A stretch of DNA of 64,000 nt from Mycobacterium paraense. Lineage in GTDB: Bacteria > Actinomycetota > Actinomycetes > Mycobacteriales > Mycobacteriaceae. This document shows positions 34,943-43,034 of the stretch, piece after piece (position 1 is the stretch's first letter; every line of letters starts with the position of its first letter). A program made the translations under genes and the position numbers. Location of the stretch: contig NZ_LQPM01000023.1 in NCBI RefSeq assembly GCF_002101815.1, positions 186,001 through 250,000 on the forward strand, given 5' to 3'. The notes under the pieces were generated by a model. The model was not told where the DNA came from, searched no databases, and was given only the letters and a program-made list of their open reading frames with translations.

Positions 34943-36481
34943 CTATTGCGCCACCCGGCTGGAGATCTGCTCGGCAATCCGCCCGGCTTGACCGTTCTCG
35001 GCCTCGGGCCCGCATGCCAGCACGTCGATCACGACATCGGACGTCGCCCGCAGCACGTGGTGGCAGATGCGGGTACCTTCCGTCTTCGTCCGCCCCTGCG
35101 CTATCCGGGGCGGGGCGCCCGCGACGTCGTCGAACTTCCAACCTTCCGTCCGGTTGTTGTAGTTCAGCGTGATCGCTTGGCCGGCGCAGGCCTTCCACTT
35201 GTCCGCGGACGCCTGCACGAACGCGCTGGCCTTGTCGGCCGACGGAAATGCCACCACCGATTCGAAGACCCGATGCGTCGGCTCGTCCGCGGCCGTGTGC
35301 ACGGCCTGGCCGGCCACTGCCAGGTAGCCGCTCCCGCGGTAGGCGGCTTCGGCGATGGGTTCGTAGGCACCCAGGCAGTCCGGAATGGATATCGTCCACC
35401 GAGGATTGCGCATTCCGCTGGTTTTGTCGGAGACGACCATGTTGGGGTCGGCGACGACGGCGCCCACATCGGGCGGGCCCAGCAAGAACGAGTCCACCTT
35501 CGCGGCGTTCGCGGTGGAATTGGAATTCGCGGCCGCCGGCGCATCGGGGGCGGCAACGGTGTTGGGGTTCGAAGCCGGCTTGGCGGCCGGCCTGCTTTTG
35601 CCGCCCTGACTGACCAGCACGACGACCACCGCGATCACGGCGATGACGGCCACAGCCGCTCCGCCGAGAATCAGCAACCTCGTGTTTGAGCCGCCCTGCT
35701 TGACCGCGCCGGCGCCGACGGCGGGTCGGCCGGCCGGCTCGGGGTCGGTGCCCGGGGCCGCCGCGGTCGCGGGCGCCGTCTCACCGACGGCCGCCGCCGC
35801 GGGCGGGCCCGCCGGCGAACCGTCCCTGGCCTCGATCTCCGCCAGGACGTTGTCGATTTCGGTTCGGGTCCGGTAGGTGACGTCGTGGCGCAGCCGCAGC
35901 ATGCGCAGCAGCTGCGCGATGTCGCCGCGGGCGCTGGGGTCGTCGCCGTCCTCGTCGAACCCCTGCCTGAGTTCGACCAATAACTGAAGCTGCTGCTGCG
36001 GACTGAGTTCCTTCTCGGCCAGCGTGTTGCCCAACCGGGTGATATAGCCGAACGGCACCGGCGGCTCGTCCGGCAGCGGATCCGGCAAGGGCGCGGGCTT
36101 GCTTTGCAGCGCGTGCACCGCGGTGACGAGCTGAATGCCGGCGTCGACGGTCGGCTCCCGGTAGTCGATGATCTGCAGCGAGGCAAGGGGATTCACCCGC
36201 ATGCTGTCGATATCGCCGATCTGAACCGGAAGGATCGGCCGGTTGAGCGCTCGCGCGTAGCGCAGCTCGGCCTGGCTGGGCTTGGACTGCAGCCAGTTGG
36301 TCGAGAGCGCGACGATGAACACGTCACACGAGCGGACCTGCTCGAGGATCTTGGCCCACCAGGACTCCCCGCCGCCGAGCTCCTGGTCGAACCACACCTG
36401 TTGCTGGCCGCGCCGCAGGGCGGTCGTCAGAGCGTCGACCGTCGGCCTGTCCTGGCTCGAATAACTGATGAACAGCGCCAT
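34943..36481 (-). CDS. TIR-domain membrane protein with PknH-like extracellular sensor
   Basis: A 512-aa protein. Residues 1-125 form a TIR domain: MALFISYSSQDRPTVDAL, WFDQELGGGESWW, CDVFIVALSTNWL and a Glu at 72 (SQAELRYA) in the position of the NADase glutamate. Residues 145-215 form a helical module, 220-265 a Pro/Ala linker, and 268-291 one membrane helix. The outside part (325-512) has four Cys (369, 432, 473, 490) and matches the PknH C-terminal sensor pattern. ATG at 36481 follows GAGGAG. It lies 69 bases after the RyR-domain gene, probably in one operon. NAD cleavage or signalling is inferred. Confidence 0.85.
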   Translation of the reverse strand: MALFISYSSQDRPTVDALTTALRRGQQQVWFDQELGGGESWWAKILEQVRSCDVFIVALSTNWLQSKPSQAELRYARALNRPILPVQIGDIDSMRVNPLASLQIIDYREPTVDAGIQLVTAVHALQSKPAPLPDPLPDEPPVPFGYITRLGNTLAEKELSPQQQLQLLVELRQGFDEDGDDPSARGDIAQLLRMLRLRHDVTYRTRTEIDNVLAEIEARDGSPAGPPAAAAVGETAPATAAAPGTDPEPAGRPAVGAGAVKQGGSNTRLLILGGAAVAVIAVIAVVVVLVSQGGKSRPAAKPASNPNTVAAPDAPAAANSNSTANAAKVDSFLLGPPDVGAVVADPNMVVSDKTSGMRNPRWTISIPDCLGAYEPIAEAAYRGSGYLAVAGQAVHTAADEPTHRVFESVVAFPSADKASAFVQASADKWKACAGQAITLNYNNRTEGWKFDDVAGAPPRIAQGRTKTEGTRICHHVLRATSDVVIDVLACGPEAENGQAGRIAEQISSRVAQ

Positions 36482-36550
36482 CGCCGTCTCCTCAAGTGAC
36501 CGGGCTGTGCGCCGATACCGTATCAGTGATCGCCGCTGTTCGGTGAGCAA

Positions 36551-38893
36551 TCATTCGCGGTCGTCGGCACGGCATTCGGCGTAGCGGCGCGCGAATTCCT
36601 CACCGGGAACCGGCCATTGCTCGCCGTCGGATCCGCGCACGACCCAGTCGCCGTCCGCCGCGGCGGTGGCACCCTCCAGGGTGTTGACCGTCTCGCCGGG
36701 GCGCGCCGGCCGCGCCTGAACGATGCCCTTCCTGCGCCACCGGCCGTCACCCGCCGGTTCGTAGGTATCCCGAAAGATGTTGTCGCGCACCGACCAAACC
36801 TTGCCGTCTTCGCCCACCGCCCAATCGCCGGCGTCGGCTCGCATGGTGTGCCCCGAGTCCGACGTCCAGGTCCACGGTTGGCTGCGCTGCTCGGCGCTGA
36901 CCGTCCCCGACCTGGTGAAGGTCTGCCACAGTGGGCGTGAACGATAACCCAGCTGGCGCAGGCTCCACAGGGTGGCCGCCAGGCTGCGCACCGCCGCGTT
37001 GAGCAGCTCCGGCTTGCTTTCGACCACCGACCAGTCGACCAGCTTGTCGTGGATCTTGCGGGAGTCGTCGCGCTGGGGTCCGTACCTCCAGCCGTTGCGC
37101 CGGTAGTAGCGGCACCAGTCCTCGTGCTCCGCCCGCGCCATGCTGATCGCCGCCTGGTGGTCGAAGCCCATCAGCGCAAGTTGTTCCAGCGGCGGTGAAT
37201 CGGCCATGTCGCGGCCCGACAGCTGGGCCGGCGGAGTGCCCCAGGTGTTCCAGGTGTGTCCGGCGATCTGCTCCACCATCCACAGCGCGTTGCGCACCTG
37301 GCGCCGGTTCGAACCGCGATAGAACTCGCTGAGCTCGTCCCACGGCATCGCCGCGGGGGACCGGGGCGCCTCGGGGTCGAGCGTGGCCAGATAGCGCTCG
37401 TGGATCAGCCTCGCCGCGCGTTCCCAGGCATCCTGAACCAGGCCCTCGCGGGTGTCCAGGACCAGGGAGTAGGACTGCAGCGAGCCGACGACCTGGATGG
37501 CGTCGTCGGCGATGCTCGTGTTGAGATCCGAGGCGAAAACCGGCATTTCGGGGAAGCGGGCGGCCAGCCTGGTGCCGATCGTCGCGGCGAGGGTGTCCAC
37601 CAGGATCACCGCGCAGGTGGAAGGCTCGGCGTCGCCGAGCAGTCGGAGCATGGTCGGCACCGTCGGCGCCTCGGGCACCGCATCGATCCTCGGGCCGTCG
37701 GAGACGAATCCGGCCTGCTGGCGGTAAAACTCGTGGTCGCGCACGTACTCTTCGGCGTCCCTCTCGACCAGGGTGAGCGCCGGCAACGGCACCGCGCCGG
37801 GCGGGGTGAAGAAGTCCCGCTCCAGCGCGCGGCGGGTCAGGTCCGCGCACAGCGCCAGCGTCAATTGCGAAGTGCCGCAAATGAATACGCGGCTCGTTCG
37901 CCCCGTCGCGATGATGCCGTCAAGCAGCCTGCCGGCGGTGACCTCGTATTTGCCGACGACATCGGCGGCCCATCGGGTGTCGGATCCACCGAATTGCTGG
38001 GCGCGCCAAGCCTTCGCCAGCCACGGGTCGTCGATGCGCACGATGAGCGGCAACCGCTGCCGATGATCGAGCTCGGCGAGTCGGCGACTGATCAGCTCCA
38101 GCCACAACAAGTTGACCGCCGGGTCGCGCGCCATCAAGTACAGCCGGCCGAGGTTCCGCCACAGGCGCAGCGACACCAGGGTGGCGGGGCTGTTGAAGTC
38201 CACCAGCACCACCCGGGCGCCTTGCCTGCGGGCGCGCTGAACCCGGTCGTCGCCGGCGTTGGTGATGACGACCAGCGTGCTGCGCCGGTCCAACGTCCGC
38301 GCGACGGCGCTGATCATCGATTGGCTGTCGTCGTCGACGCCGACGATGGCGGTGACGTGCTCGGCGAGGTTGGCGCGCAACCGGTCGACCTGGGACCGGA
38401 ACACCCCGACCACGACCCCGCCCAAACCGGTGAAGATCGCCGCCAGCGCCACTATCCTGGCGAGCTCCAGCCCGACGGGGGTGGGGCTGGGGCAGGTGTG
38501 CCCGCCGACGGAAAAGTCGCTGGTGCTGCCCTTGACCAACTGGGCCGTCGCCATCAGCGGCGTGAAGAACGCGGGGTGGTTGGCGTCGTGACATCCCCAG
38601 TAGGAAGTGAGGCCGAGCACCGCGCTCATGGCGATCAGGACGGCGATGACGGTGAACGAAACGCCCACCACGCGATGGCTGCCGCTCGATCGGAAGCTCA
38701 GCACGCACGCCGCGATCAGCACGACGATGACGATGGCGAGCGTCGGCATCGAGCCCGGCCGCCCGAACCAGGCCAGCCAGCCGGGCAGCGCGTCGAGGAT
38801 CGACGGCGCCAGCGCCAGGGCGGCCAGGTAACCGACCAGCAACAAGCTGAGACCGGACACGACCCAGCGAGTTACCTGCCGGGGTCTACCCAT
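36551..38893 (-). CDS. membrane TrkA-N (CASTOR-like) and RyR-domain protein
   Basis: A 780-aa protein. Membrane helices lie near 10-30, 50-67, 76-97 and 142-165, with a loop holding Cys101 and Cys134. Rossmann-type TrkA-N folds follow at 178-250 (TAIVGVDDDSQSM) and 334-450 (RVFICGTSQLT). An RyR domain lies at 585-625 (MARAEHEDWCRYYRRNGWRYG, then RDDSRKIHDKLVDW). Two related repeats end the protein (GDWAVGEDGKVWSVRDNIF near 689 and GDWVVRGSDGEQWPV near 748). It resembles ion-channel-linked nucleotide sensors. ATG at 38893 follows GGGAGG. It is first gene of the operon with the TIR protein. Confidence 0.85.
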   Translation of the reverse strand: MGRPRQVTRWVVSGLSLLLVGYLAALALAPSILDALPGWLAWFGRPGSMPTLAIVIVVLIAACVLSFRSSGSHRVVGVSFTVIAVLIAMSAVLGLTSYWGCHDANHPAFFTPLMATAQLVKGSTSDFSVGGHTCPSPTPVGLELARIVALAAIFTGLGGVVVGVFRSQVDRLRANLAEHVTAIVGVDDDSQSMISAVARTLDRRSTLVVITNAGDDRVQRARRQGARVVLVDFNSPATLVSLRLWRNLGRLYLMARDPAVNLLWLELISRRLAELDHRQRLPLIVRIDDPWLAKAWRAQQFGGSDTRWAADVVGKYEVTAGRLLDGIIATGRTSRVFICGTSQLTLALCADLTRRALERDFFTPPGAVPLPALTLVERDAEEYVRDHEFYRQQAGFVSDGPRIDAVPEAPTVPTMLRLLGDAEPSTCAVILVDTLAATIGTRLAARFPEMPVFASDLNTSIADDAIQVVGSLQSYSLVLDTREGLVQDAWERAARLIHERYLATLDPEAPRSPAAMPWDELSEFYRGSNRRQVRNALWMVEQIAGHTWNTWGTPPAQLSGRDMADSPPLEQLALMGFDHQAAISMARAEHEDWCRYYRRNGWRYGPQRDDSRKIHDKLVDWSVVESKPELLNAAVRSLAATLWSLRQLGYRSRPLWQTFTRSGTVSAEQRSQPWTWTSDSGHTMRADAGDWAVGEDGKVWSVRDNIFRDTYEPAGDGRWRRKGIVQARPARPGETVNTLEGATAAADGDWVVRGSDGEQWPVPGEEFARRYAECRADDRE

Positions 38894-38973
38894 CCGCCGA
38901 CCTCCCTCGCCCGAGCATCGTCGCGGTGATCGCTAGCGACAGAGGTTATCTCGGCCCGCGGCCCTGGAGGTGA

Positions 38974-39621
38974 CTATCCGGCGAACCGCGACAGCCGCGC
39001 CGAAAGATGCGGCACCAGACCGCCGTCGGCGTCCACCCGCTCCTCGACGTAGGCCAGGTCACCGCCCTCGACGATGCCGTAGAGCCGCTTGGCGCCGCCG
39101 ACCAGAACGCCCGACCGACTGCGGGCGAGGGCGTCGGTCACCAACTCCCACGACGACTGGGTGCGCGGCCGCCCGTAGAACAGTTCGACATAGCCGGCCG
39201 AATGGGCCAGCAACAGCTCGATGGCCTGCGACTCGGTCGGATCGTCGGGATCGTTGACGAACCGCCAGAAGCCCGTCTCGCGCAACCCTGGCTCTTGGTA
39301 TTCGCCCTTGTCGTCGAGCCGCCAGGACCGGGCTTCCCAATTCAGGTAGTCGCCGCCGTCGTGGGAGACCACGATCTGCTGACCGAACCGGTAGTCGCCG
39401 TCGTGTCCGCGGCCCTCGCCCTCGCCGCGCCACACACCGACCAGCGGCAGCAGCGCCAGCAGCGCGTCGTTGAGGTTGGCGCCTTCGCGCAGATTCGCCG
39501 TGTCGGCGGGCACCGGCAGATCGTCGAAGGCGGGGATGTTGCGGGAAGCGGTCACCTTGGCGCGTTCGGCGGCGGCAGCCACCGCGCGGTCACCGGAAGC
39601 CGTGGGGTCGTCGGGGCTCAC
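38974..39621 (-). CDS. nitrobindin/FABP-like beta-barrel protein (Rv0813c type)
   Basis: A 215-aa protein with a disordered start, then the barrel signature LVGVWRGEGEGRG, FGQQIVVSHDGGDYLNWEARSW, RETGFWRF and GYVELFYGRPR. Rv0813c has a fatty-acid-binding-protein-like fold related to nitrobindins. A haem-binding His is not obvious, so lipid binding is as likely as haem. GTG at 39621 overlaps the stop of a small membrane peptide. Confidence 0.88.
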   Translation of the reverse strand: MSPDDPTASGDRAVAAAAERAKVTASRNIPAFDDLPVPADTANLREGANLNDALLALLPLVGVWRGEGEGRGHDGDYRFGQQIVVSHDGGDYLNWEARSWRLDDKGEYQEPGLRETGFWRFVNDPDDPTESQAIELLLAHSAGYVELFYGRPRTQSSWELVTDALARSRSGVLVGGAKRLYGIVEGGDLAYVEERVDADGGLVPHLSARLSRFAG

Positions 39622-39716
39622 GACTCGTCAGTGATGAGCCGGTAGAGGGTGTACAGCGCGAACCATGAGATGACCACGACCGCTATGACCAGCATGATCT
39701 CGAAGAAGAGCACCAC
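39618..39716 (-). CDS. 32-aa single-span membrane peptide coupled to Rv0813c homologue
   Basis: GTG at 39716 starts MVLFFEIMLVIAVVVISWFA, continues LYTLYRLITDES and stops at 39618. It is one membrane helix with a short charged tail. The stop overlaps the GTG of the next gene in GTGA, so translation is coupled. Its size makes it easy to miss. A partner role for the downstream lipid-binding-like protein or the sulfur operon is inference. Confidence 0.6.
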   Translation of the reverse strand: MVLFFEIMLVIAVVVISWFALYTLYRLITDES

Positions 39717-39764
39717 GGGAACGAGTCTATTCGTGCCGCGGGCCCGCTGGGACCGGCCGGGCCG

Positions 39765-40067
39765 TCAGGCGATCTTGACGTCCACCTCGTGAATGCCCGC
39801 ACCGGACGGCGCCACCACGGCGTCACCGTTGCCGATCGGGGACAGCGCGCGCAGCGTCCAGGACCCGGGCGCGGCGAAGAACCGGAAGTCACCGGTGGCC
39901 GACGCGACGACCTCCGCGGTGAACTCGTCCGACGAGTCCAGCAGGCGGACGAACGCGCCACCGACCGCCTGACCGGCGCCGTCCACGACCCGGCCCGTGA
40001 TCACCGTTTCCTTCTCCAGATCGACGCTGGCGGGCAACGTCAGTCCTTGCTTCGGTCCAGAGCACAT
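39765..40067 (-). CDS. sseC2: DUF1416 protein SseC2
   Basis: A 100-aa protein: SVDLEKETVITGRVVDGAGQAVGGAFVRLLD, then GDFRFFAAPGSWTLRAL, an Ig/transthyretin-like beta sandwich (DUF1416). It always follows thiosulfate sulfurtransferase genes in mycobacteria and is presumed to work in sulfur transfer. Its start is one base after the cysA2 stop. It is the homologue of Rv0814c. Confidence 0.93.
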   Translation of the reverse strand: MCSGPKQGLTLPASVDLEKETVITGRVVDGAGQAVGGAFVRLLDSSDEFTAEVVASATGDFRFFAAPGSWTLRALSPIGNGDAVVAPSGAGIHEVDVKIA

Positions 40068-40068
40068 A

Positions 40069-40902
40069 TCAGCTTCCCAACTCGATCGGGGCGCCCACCA
40101 GGGAGCCGTATTCCGTCCAACTGCCGTCGTAGTTTTTGACGTTTTCGTGGCCGAGTAATTCCCGCAACACGAACCATGTGTGCGACGAACGCTCCCCGAT
40201 CCGGCAATACGCGATGGTTTCCTTCGTGCCGTCCAGCCCGGCGTCGGCGTAGATCTTCGCCAATTCCTCGTCGGACTTGAAGGTGCCGTCCTCGTTGGCG
40301 GCCCGGCTCCACGGCACGTTGATCGCGCCGGGGACGTGGCCCGGCCGCTGGCTCTGCTCCTGCGGCAGGTGTGCCGGCGCGAGGATCTTGCCCGAGAACT
40401 CGTCCGGGGAGCGCACGTCGACCAGGTTCTTGACGTTGATGGCCGCGATCACCTCGTCGCGGAAGGCGCGGATGCTGTTGTCCGGCGGGGCCGCGGTGTA
40501 CGAGGTGGCCGGCCGGTTGACGGTGTCGGTGGTCAGCGGGCGCCCATCGAGTTCCCACTTCTTGCGGCCGCCGTCGAGCAGCTTGACGTCGGCGTGGCCG
40601 TACAGCTTGAAATACCAGTAGGCGTAGGCGGCGAACCAGTTGTTGTTGCCGCCGTAGAGGACGACCGTGTCGTCGTTGGAGATGCCGCGGTCGGACAGCA
40701 GCTTGGAGAATTGCTGTGCGTCCACGAAATCGCGCTTGACGGGATCCTGCAGATCGGTGCGCCAGTCCAGCTTGATCGCGCCGGCGATGTGGCCGGTGTC
40801 GTAGGCGCTGGCGTCCTCGTCCACTTCGACGAAGACGACGTTTCCGGCATCGAGATTGCTCTCGGCCCAGTCCGCGGAGACCAGGACGTCGGAGCGAGCC
40901 AT
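40069..40902 (-). CDS. cysA2: thiosulfate sulfurtransferase (rhodanese) CysA2
   Basis: A 277-aa double rhodanese. The N-terminal inactive domain contains FVEVDEDASAYDTGHIAGAI and the C-terminal domain contains the active loop CRIGERSSHTW, where Cys carries the persulfide. It moves sulfur from thiosulfate to acceptors and is used for molybdopterin or thiolation in mycobacteria. Operon order is DUF4395-cysA2-sseC2. It is the homologue of Rv0815c. Confidence 0.96.
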   Translation of the reverse strand: MARSDVLVSADWAESNLDAGNVVFVEVDEDASAYDTGHIAGAIKLDWRTDLQDPVKRDFVDAQQFSKLLSDRGISNDDTVVLYGGNNNWFAAYAYWYFKLYGHADVKLLDGGRKKWELDGRPLTTDTVNRPATSYTAAPPDNSIRAFRDEVIAAINVKNLVDVRSPDEFSGKILAPAHLPQEQSQRPGHVPGAINVPWSRAANEDGTFKSDEELAKIYADAGLDGTKETIAYCRIGERSSHTWFVLRELLGHENVKNYDGSWTEYGSLVGAPIELGS

Positions 40903-40939
40903 GGTGGGTGTTCCTTTCGATTGCTTTCTGACGTTCGGG

Positions 40940-41413
40940 TTATGCGGGGCTAGAGGGGTCAGCCCGAAAGCGTGCGACCAACGGGTAGAGCTGGCAGCCC
41001 AGGCAGATGCCGAAGGCCGCGTTGAGGAAGGCGGCCACCAGCGCGGCCGCGGTGGCGATCAGCCCGAGTACAACGGCGCCGACGGCAAATCCCACGACAC
41101 CGACGACCGCGAAGATCAGGCCGACGAGCTGGGCGAACTTCAGCGGCGCGACGGGTTCGCGCTCCGTGACGGGCCCCAGCCGGAGGGCGACGACGCGGGC
41201 AAACAGCCGCCCGTAGGGGTGGCGGCGGGGCCCGCCGATGGCGCCGACGGCGAAGATCACGGCCTGCGCCCCGAGGACGAGGGCGGCCGCCGCCGGGCTG
41301 GCGGCTGAAACGATGAGCGTGAGCAAAAGGACCGCGGACGTGACCCAGGCGGCGAACCTGGGCCCGCGCACGTCGACGCGGTCGGGCTCCACGGCGGTGT
41401 TGTTGCTTGGCAC
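40940..41413 (-). CDS. DUF4395 membrane protein
   Basis: A 157-aa membrane protein with about four helices. The conserved VDVRGPRFAAWVTSAVL start and a C-terminal FLNAAFGICLGCQLYPL with a CxxC pair define DUF4395; such proteins sit beside sulfurtransferases and thioredoxins. GTG at 41413 follows AGGAG. It lies 98 bases after a polycysteine reading frame and 37 bases before cysA2, so it is the first full gene under the presumed cysteine attenuator. Confidence 0.9.
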   Translation of the reverse strand: MPSNNTAVEPDRVDVRGPRFAAWVTSAVLLLTLIVSAASPAAAALVLGAQAVIFAVGAIGGPRRHPYGRLFARVVALRLGPVTEREPVAPLKFAQLVGLIFAVVGVVGFAVGAVVLGLIATAAALVAAFLNAAFGICLGCQLYPLVARFRADPSSPA

Positions 41414-41511
41414 GGGGACTACTCCTAGAAATTCTTGTTGCGCGGAAGACGGGTGGAGGCACGCCACGGTAGGGACCGAAGCTGCTCCGAGTGCGCGCAG
41501 GGCGCTGCTAC

Positions 41512-41604
41512 TCAGCAGCTACAGCAACAACAACAACAACCCGCGATGCGGCACAGACCGACTGTGCGGCGCGTGGTGAGCATGGGCTCGAAGCGGGCTG
41601 ACAC
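41512..41604 (-). CDS. leaderless polycysteine leader peptide (cysteine attenuator)
   Basis: A 30-aa frame from GTG 41604 to TGA 41514-41512. The N-terminal half is MSARFEPMLTTRRTVGLCRI and it ends AGCCCCCCSC, six Cys codons in a row. A TAAGCT -10 box lies exactly seven bases before the GTG, so the transcript should start at the start codon. Polycysteine leaderless sORFs are known in mycobacteria to attenuate this cysA2 operon by ribosome stalling when Cys-tRNA is low. An internal ATG at 41583 is a weaker start. Confidence 0.85.
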   Translation of the reverse strand: MSARFEPMLTTRRTVGLCRIAGCCCCCCSC

Positions 41605-41611
41605 GTCGGCA

Positions 41612-41617
41612 AGCTTA
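41612..41617 (-). promoter_or_regulatory. -10 box of the leaderless polycysteine transcript
   Basis: TAAGCT on the reverse strand matches TANNNT and is followed by TGCCGAC then GTG. The spacing of seven bases puts the transcription start on the G of the start codon. It lies just past the thiX stop at 41634. Confidence 0.7.
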
Positions 41618-41633
41618 CCCAATGACGTGCCGC

Positions 41634-42050
41634 TCAAGCCAACAGAGGCCGCAGCGCCGAACGCAGGTCGGCGGCCTTGGGCACCCCGGAGGCGCGGTAT
41701 CGCTGTCGACCCTCGACGTCGAAGATCAGCGTGGTGGGCAGCGAGAGCACCGAGAAGCGCCGGGCGGTCGCCGGATTGGCGTCCAGGTCGATCTCGAGGT
41801 GGGCTACCTCGGCCAGGTCCTGGCAGACCTGGTCGACCACTCGGCGAACCCGGTCGCAGGGGCCGCACCACGGGGCGCTGAAGTGCACGATGGTCGGCCC
41901 GCTCCGAGACAACGCCAGTTCGCCCGCGTCGATCCCGCCGCCCGGATCGGAATGAATCTCGCGGACCCGTCCCGACCTGCGCGTCAACAGCCAGCCGGCG
42001 ACGGTCGCCACGACGACTGCCCCCACGATCGTCACGAGCACGGTAGTCAT
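41634..42050 (-). CDS. thiX: membrane-anchored thioredoxin ThiX
   Basis: A 138-aa protein. One N-terminal helix (TVLVTIVGAVVVATVAGWLL) anchors a thioredoxin domain with the active site SAPWCGPCDRV and the cis-Pro loop SLPTTLIF. It probably reduces disulfides or persulfides on the inner face. ATG at 42050 overlaps the lmeA stop (ATGA). It is the homologue of Rv0816c. Confidence 0.93.
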   Translation of the reverse strand: MTTVLVTIVGAVVVATVAGWLLTRRSGRVREIHSDPGGGIDAGELALSRSGPTIVHFSAPWCGPCDRVRRVVDQVCQDLAEVAHLEIDLDANPATARRFSVLSLPTTLIFDVEGRQRYRASGVPKAADLRSALRPLLA

Positions 42051-42859
42051 GACTGCTTGAACCCCGCGAGGGTGACGGTTACTCCCCGGGTGACCCCTTC
42101 GATGATGACGTCGGAGCCGCGCGCACCCTCGGTGGTCGGCCCGACCCCGAACGGCAGCCGCTGGTTGGGCAGCCTTGTGCTGAATGCGCGCAGCACCGCA
42201 TCCCGCTTGTCGTCCGGGACCGCCTGGTCGGCGGTGTCGGGCCCGGTGAGGACGCCCGTCGGCGTGATCACCAGCGTCGCCGGGTCTTCGGGCGCGATGG
42301 AAAGGTCCGCCGAGACGCTGACCCGGTGCTCGAAGCCCGCCGCGTGCGGCGTGCCGCTGAACACCAACCCGTGGCTGTCGGAGATGCCCGATGCGGTGAC
42401 GCCGCCGGTGGCGGTGTTGGTTTCCCGCGGGGGCGCCTCGACCATCAGATCGCTGATGCCCATGTAGCGGCCCAGGTGCGTCGAGTCGATGATGATGCGG
42501 CTCTCCAGCCTGCCCACCGGGAGCTTCGCGTCGGGCCTGATCAGCCACGATGCCTGCGTCAGGTCCACCGAGTACATCGTGGCTTCCAGGGTGGCCGTGC
42601 CGACCATCGTGTGATCGACGGCGTTGGCCTTGATCTCCAGCTGGTTGTAGTGGTGGCGCAGCGCCTGCGGGATGAAGGGGAACGCCACGATGGCGACGAA
42701 CGGGTCGGACCCCAGCTGCGCCACCCTGCGCACGCTGGTCGACAGCCGGTATTCGGCGTAGATGCTGGTCCCGTAGTCGACGCCGACGGCGGCGACGACC
42801 GGTACGGCCACGGCGATCGCCGCGGCCGCCGCGCCGATCAGCACCTTCCGCACCCGCAC
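42047..42859 (-). CDS. lmeA: DUF2993 cell-envelope protein LmeA
   Basis: A 270-aa protein with a signal anchor (KVLIGAAAAAIAVAVPVVAAV) and a DUF2993 body. The same family member in M. smegmatis (Rv0817c orthologue) supports elongation of the lipomannan mannan chain. GTG at 42859 gives the same length as Rv0817c; more upstream sequence is open but unlike protein. It is first gene of the operon lmeA-thiX-cysA2. Confidence 0.9.
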   Translation of the reverse strand: MRVRKVLIGAAAAAIAVAVPVVAAVGVDYGTSIYAEYRLSTSVRRVAQLGSDPFVAIVAFPFIPQALRHHYNQLEIKANAVDHTMVGTATLEATMYSVDLTQASWLIRPDAKLPVGRLESRIIIDSTHLGRYMGISDLMVEAPPRETNTATGGVTASGISDSHGLVFSGTPHAAGFEHRVSVSADLSIAPEDPATLVITPTGVLTGPDTADQAVPDDKRDAVLRAFSTRLPNQRLPFGVGPTTEGARGSDVIIEGVTRGVTVTLAGFKQS

Positions 42860-43034
42860 ATTGTCGCGTAATCCGCCGGCCGCCGTGTCGCCGGCCGCCC
42901 GGTGGCGGGGCTCACACTGCCGCCTACCCCACGCCGAAACGGCAGGTGGCACGTTATCGTTAGATGTCCTGGCAACTAACGCGTCGTGGCGTTACGAAAT
43001 GGGAGACGCCTTCCCCCCGAGCTGGAGGGGCTAG

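Noticed and set aside
34800..34991. 63-aa plus-strand frame in the pabC-TIR gap
   Set aside because: It crosses both hairpins and the TIR gene end and has no domain; the structured-RNA reading explains the region better.
42977..42994. TAACGC-N6-GCGTTA palindrome upstream of glnR as a GlnR or other operator
   Set aside because: GTTAC resembles half of a GlnR box but the second half is poor; the stem is short and could be chance, so it was not listed as a feature.
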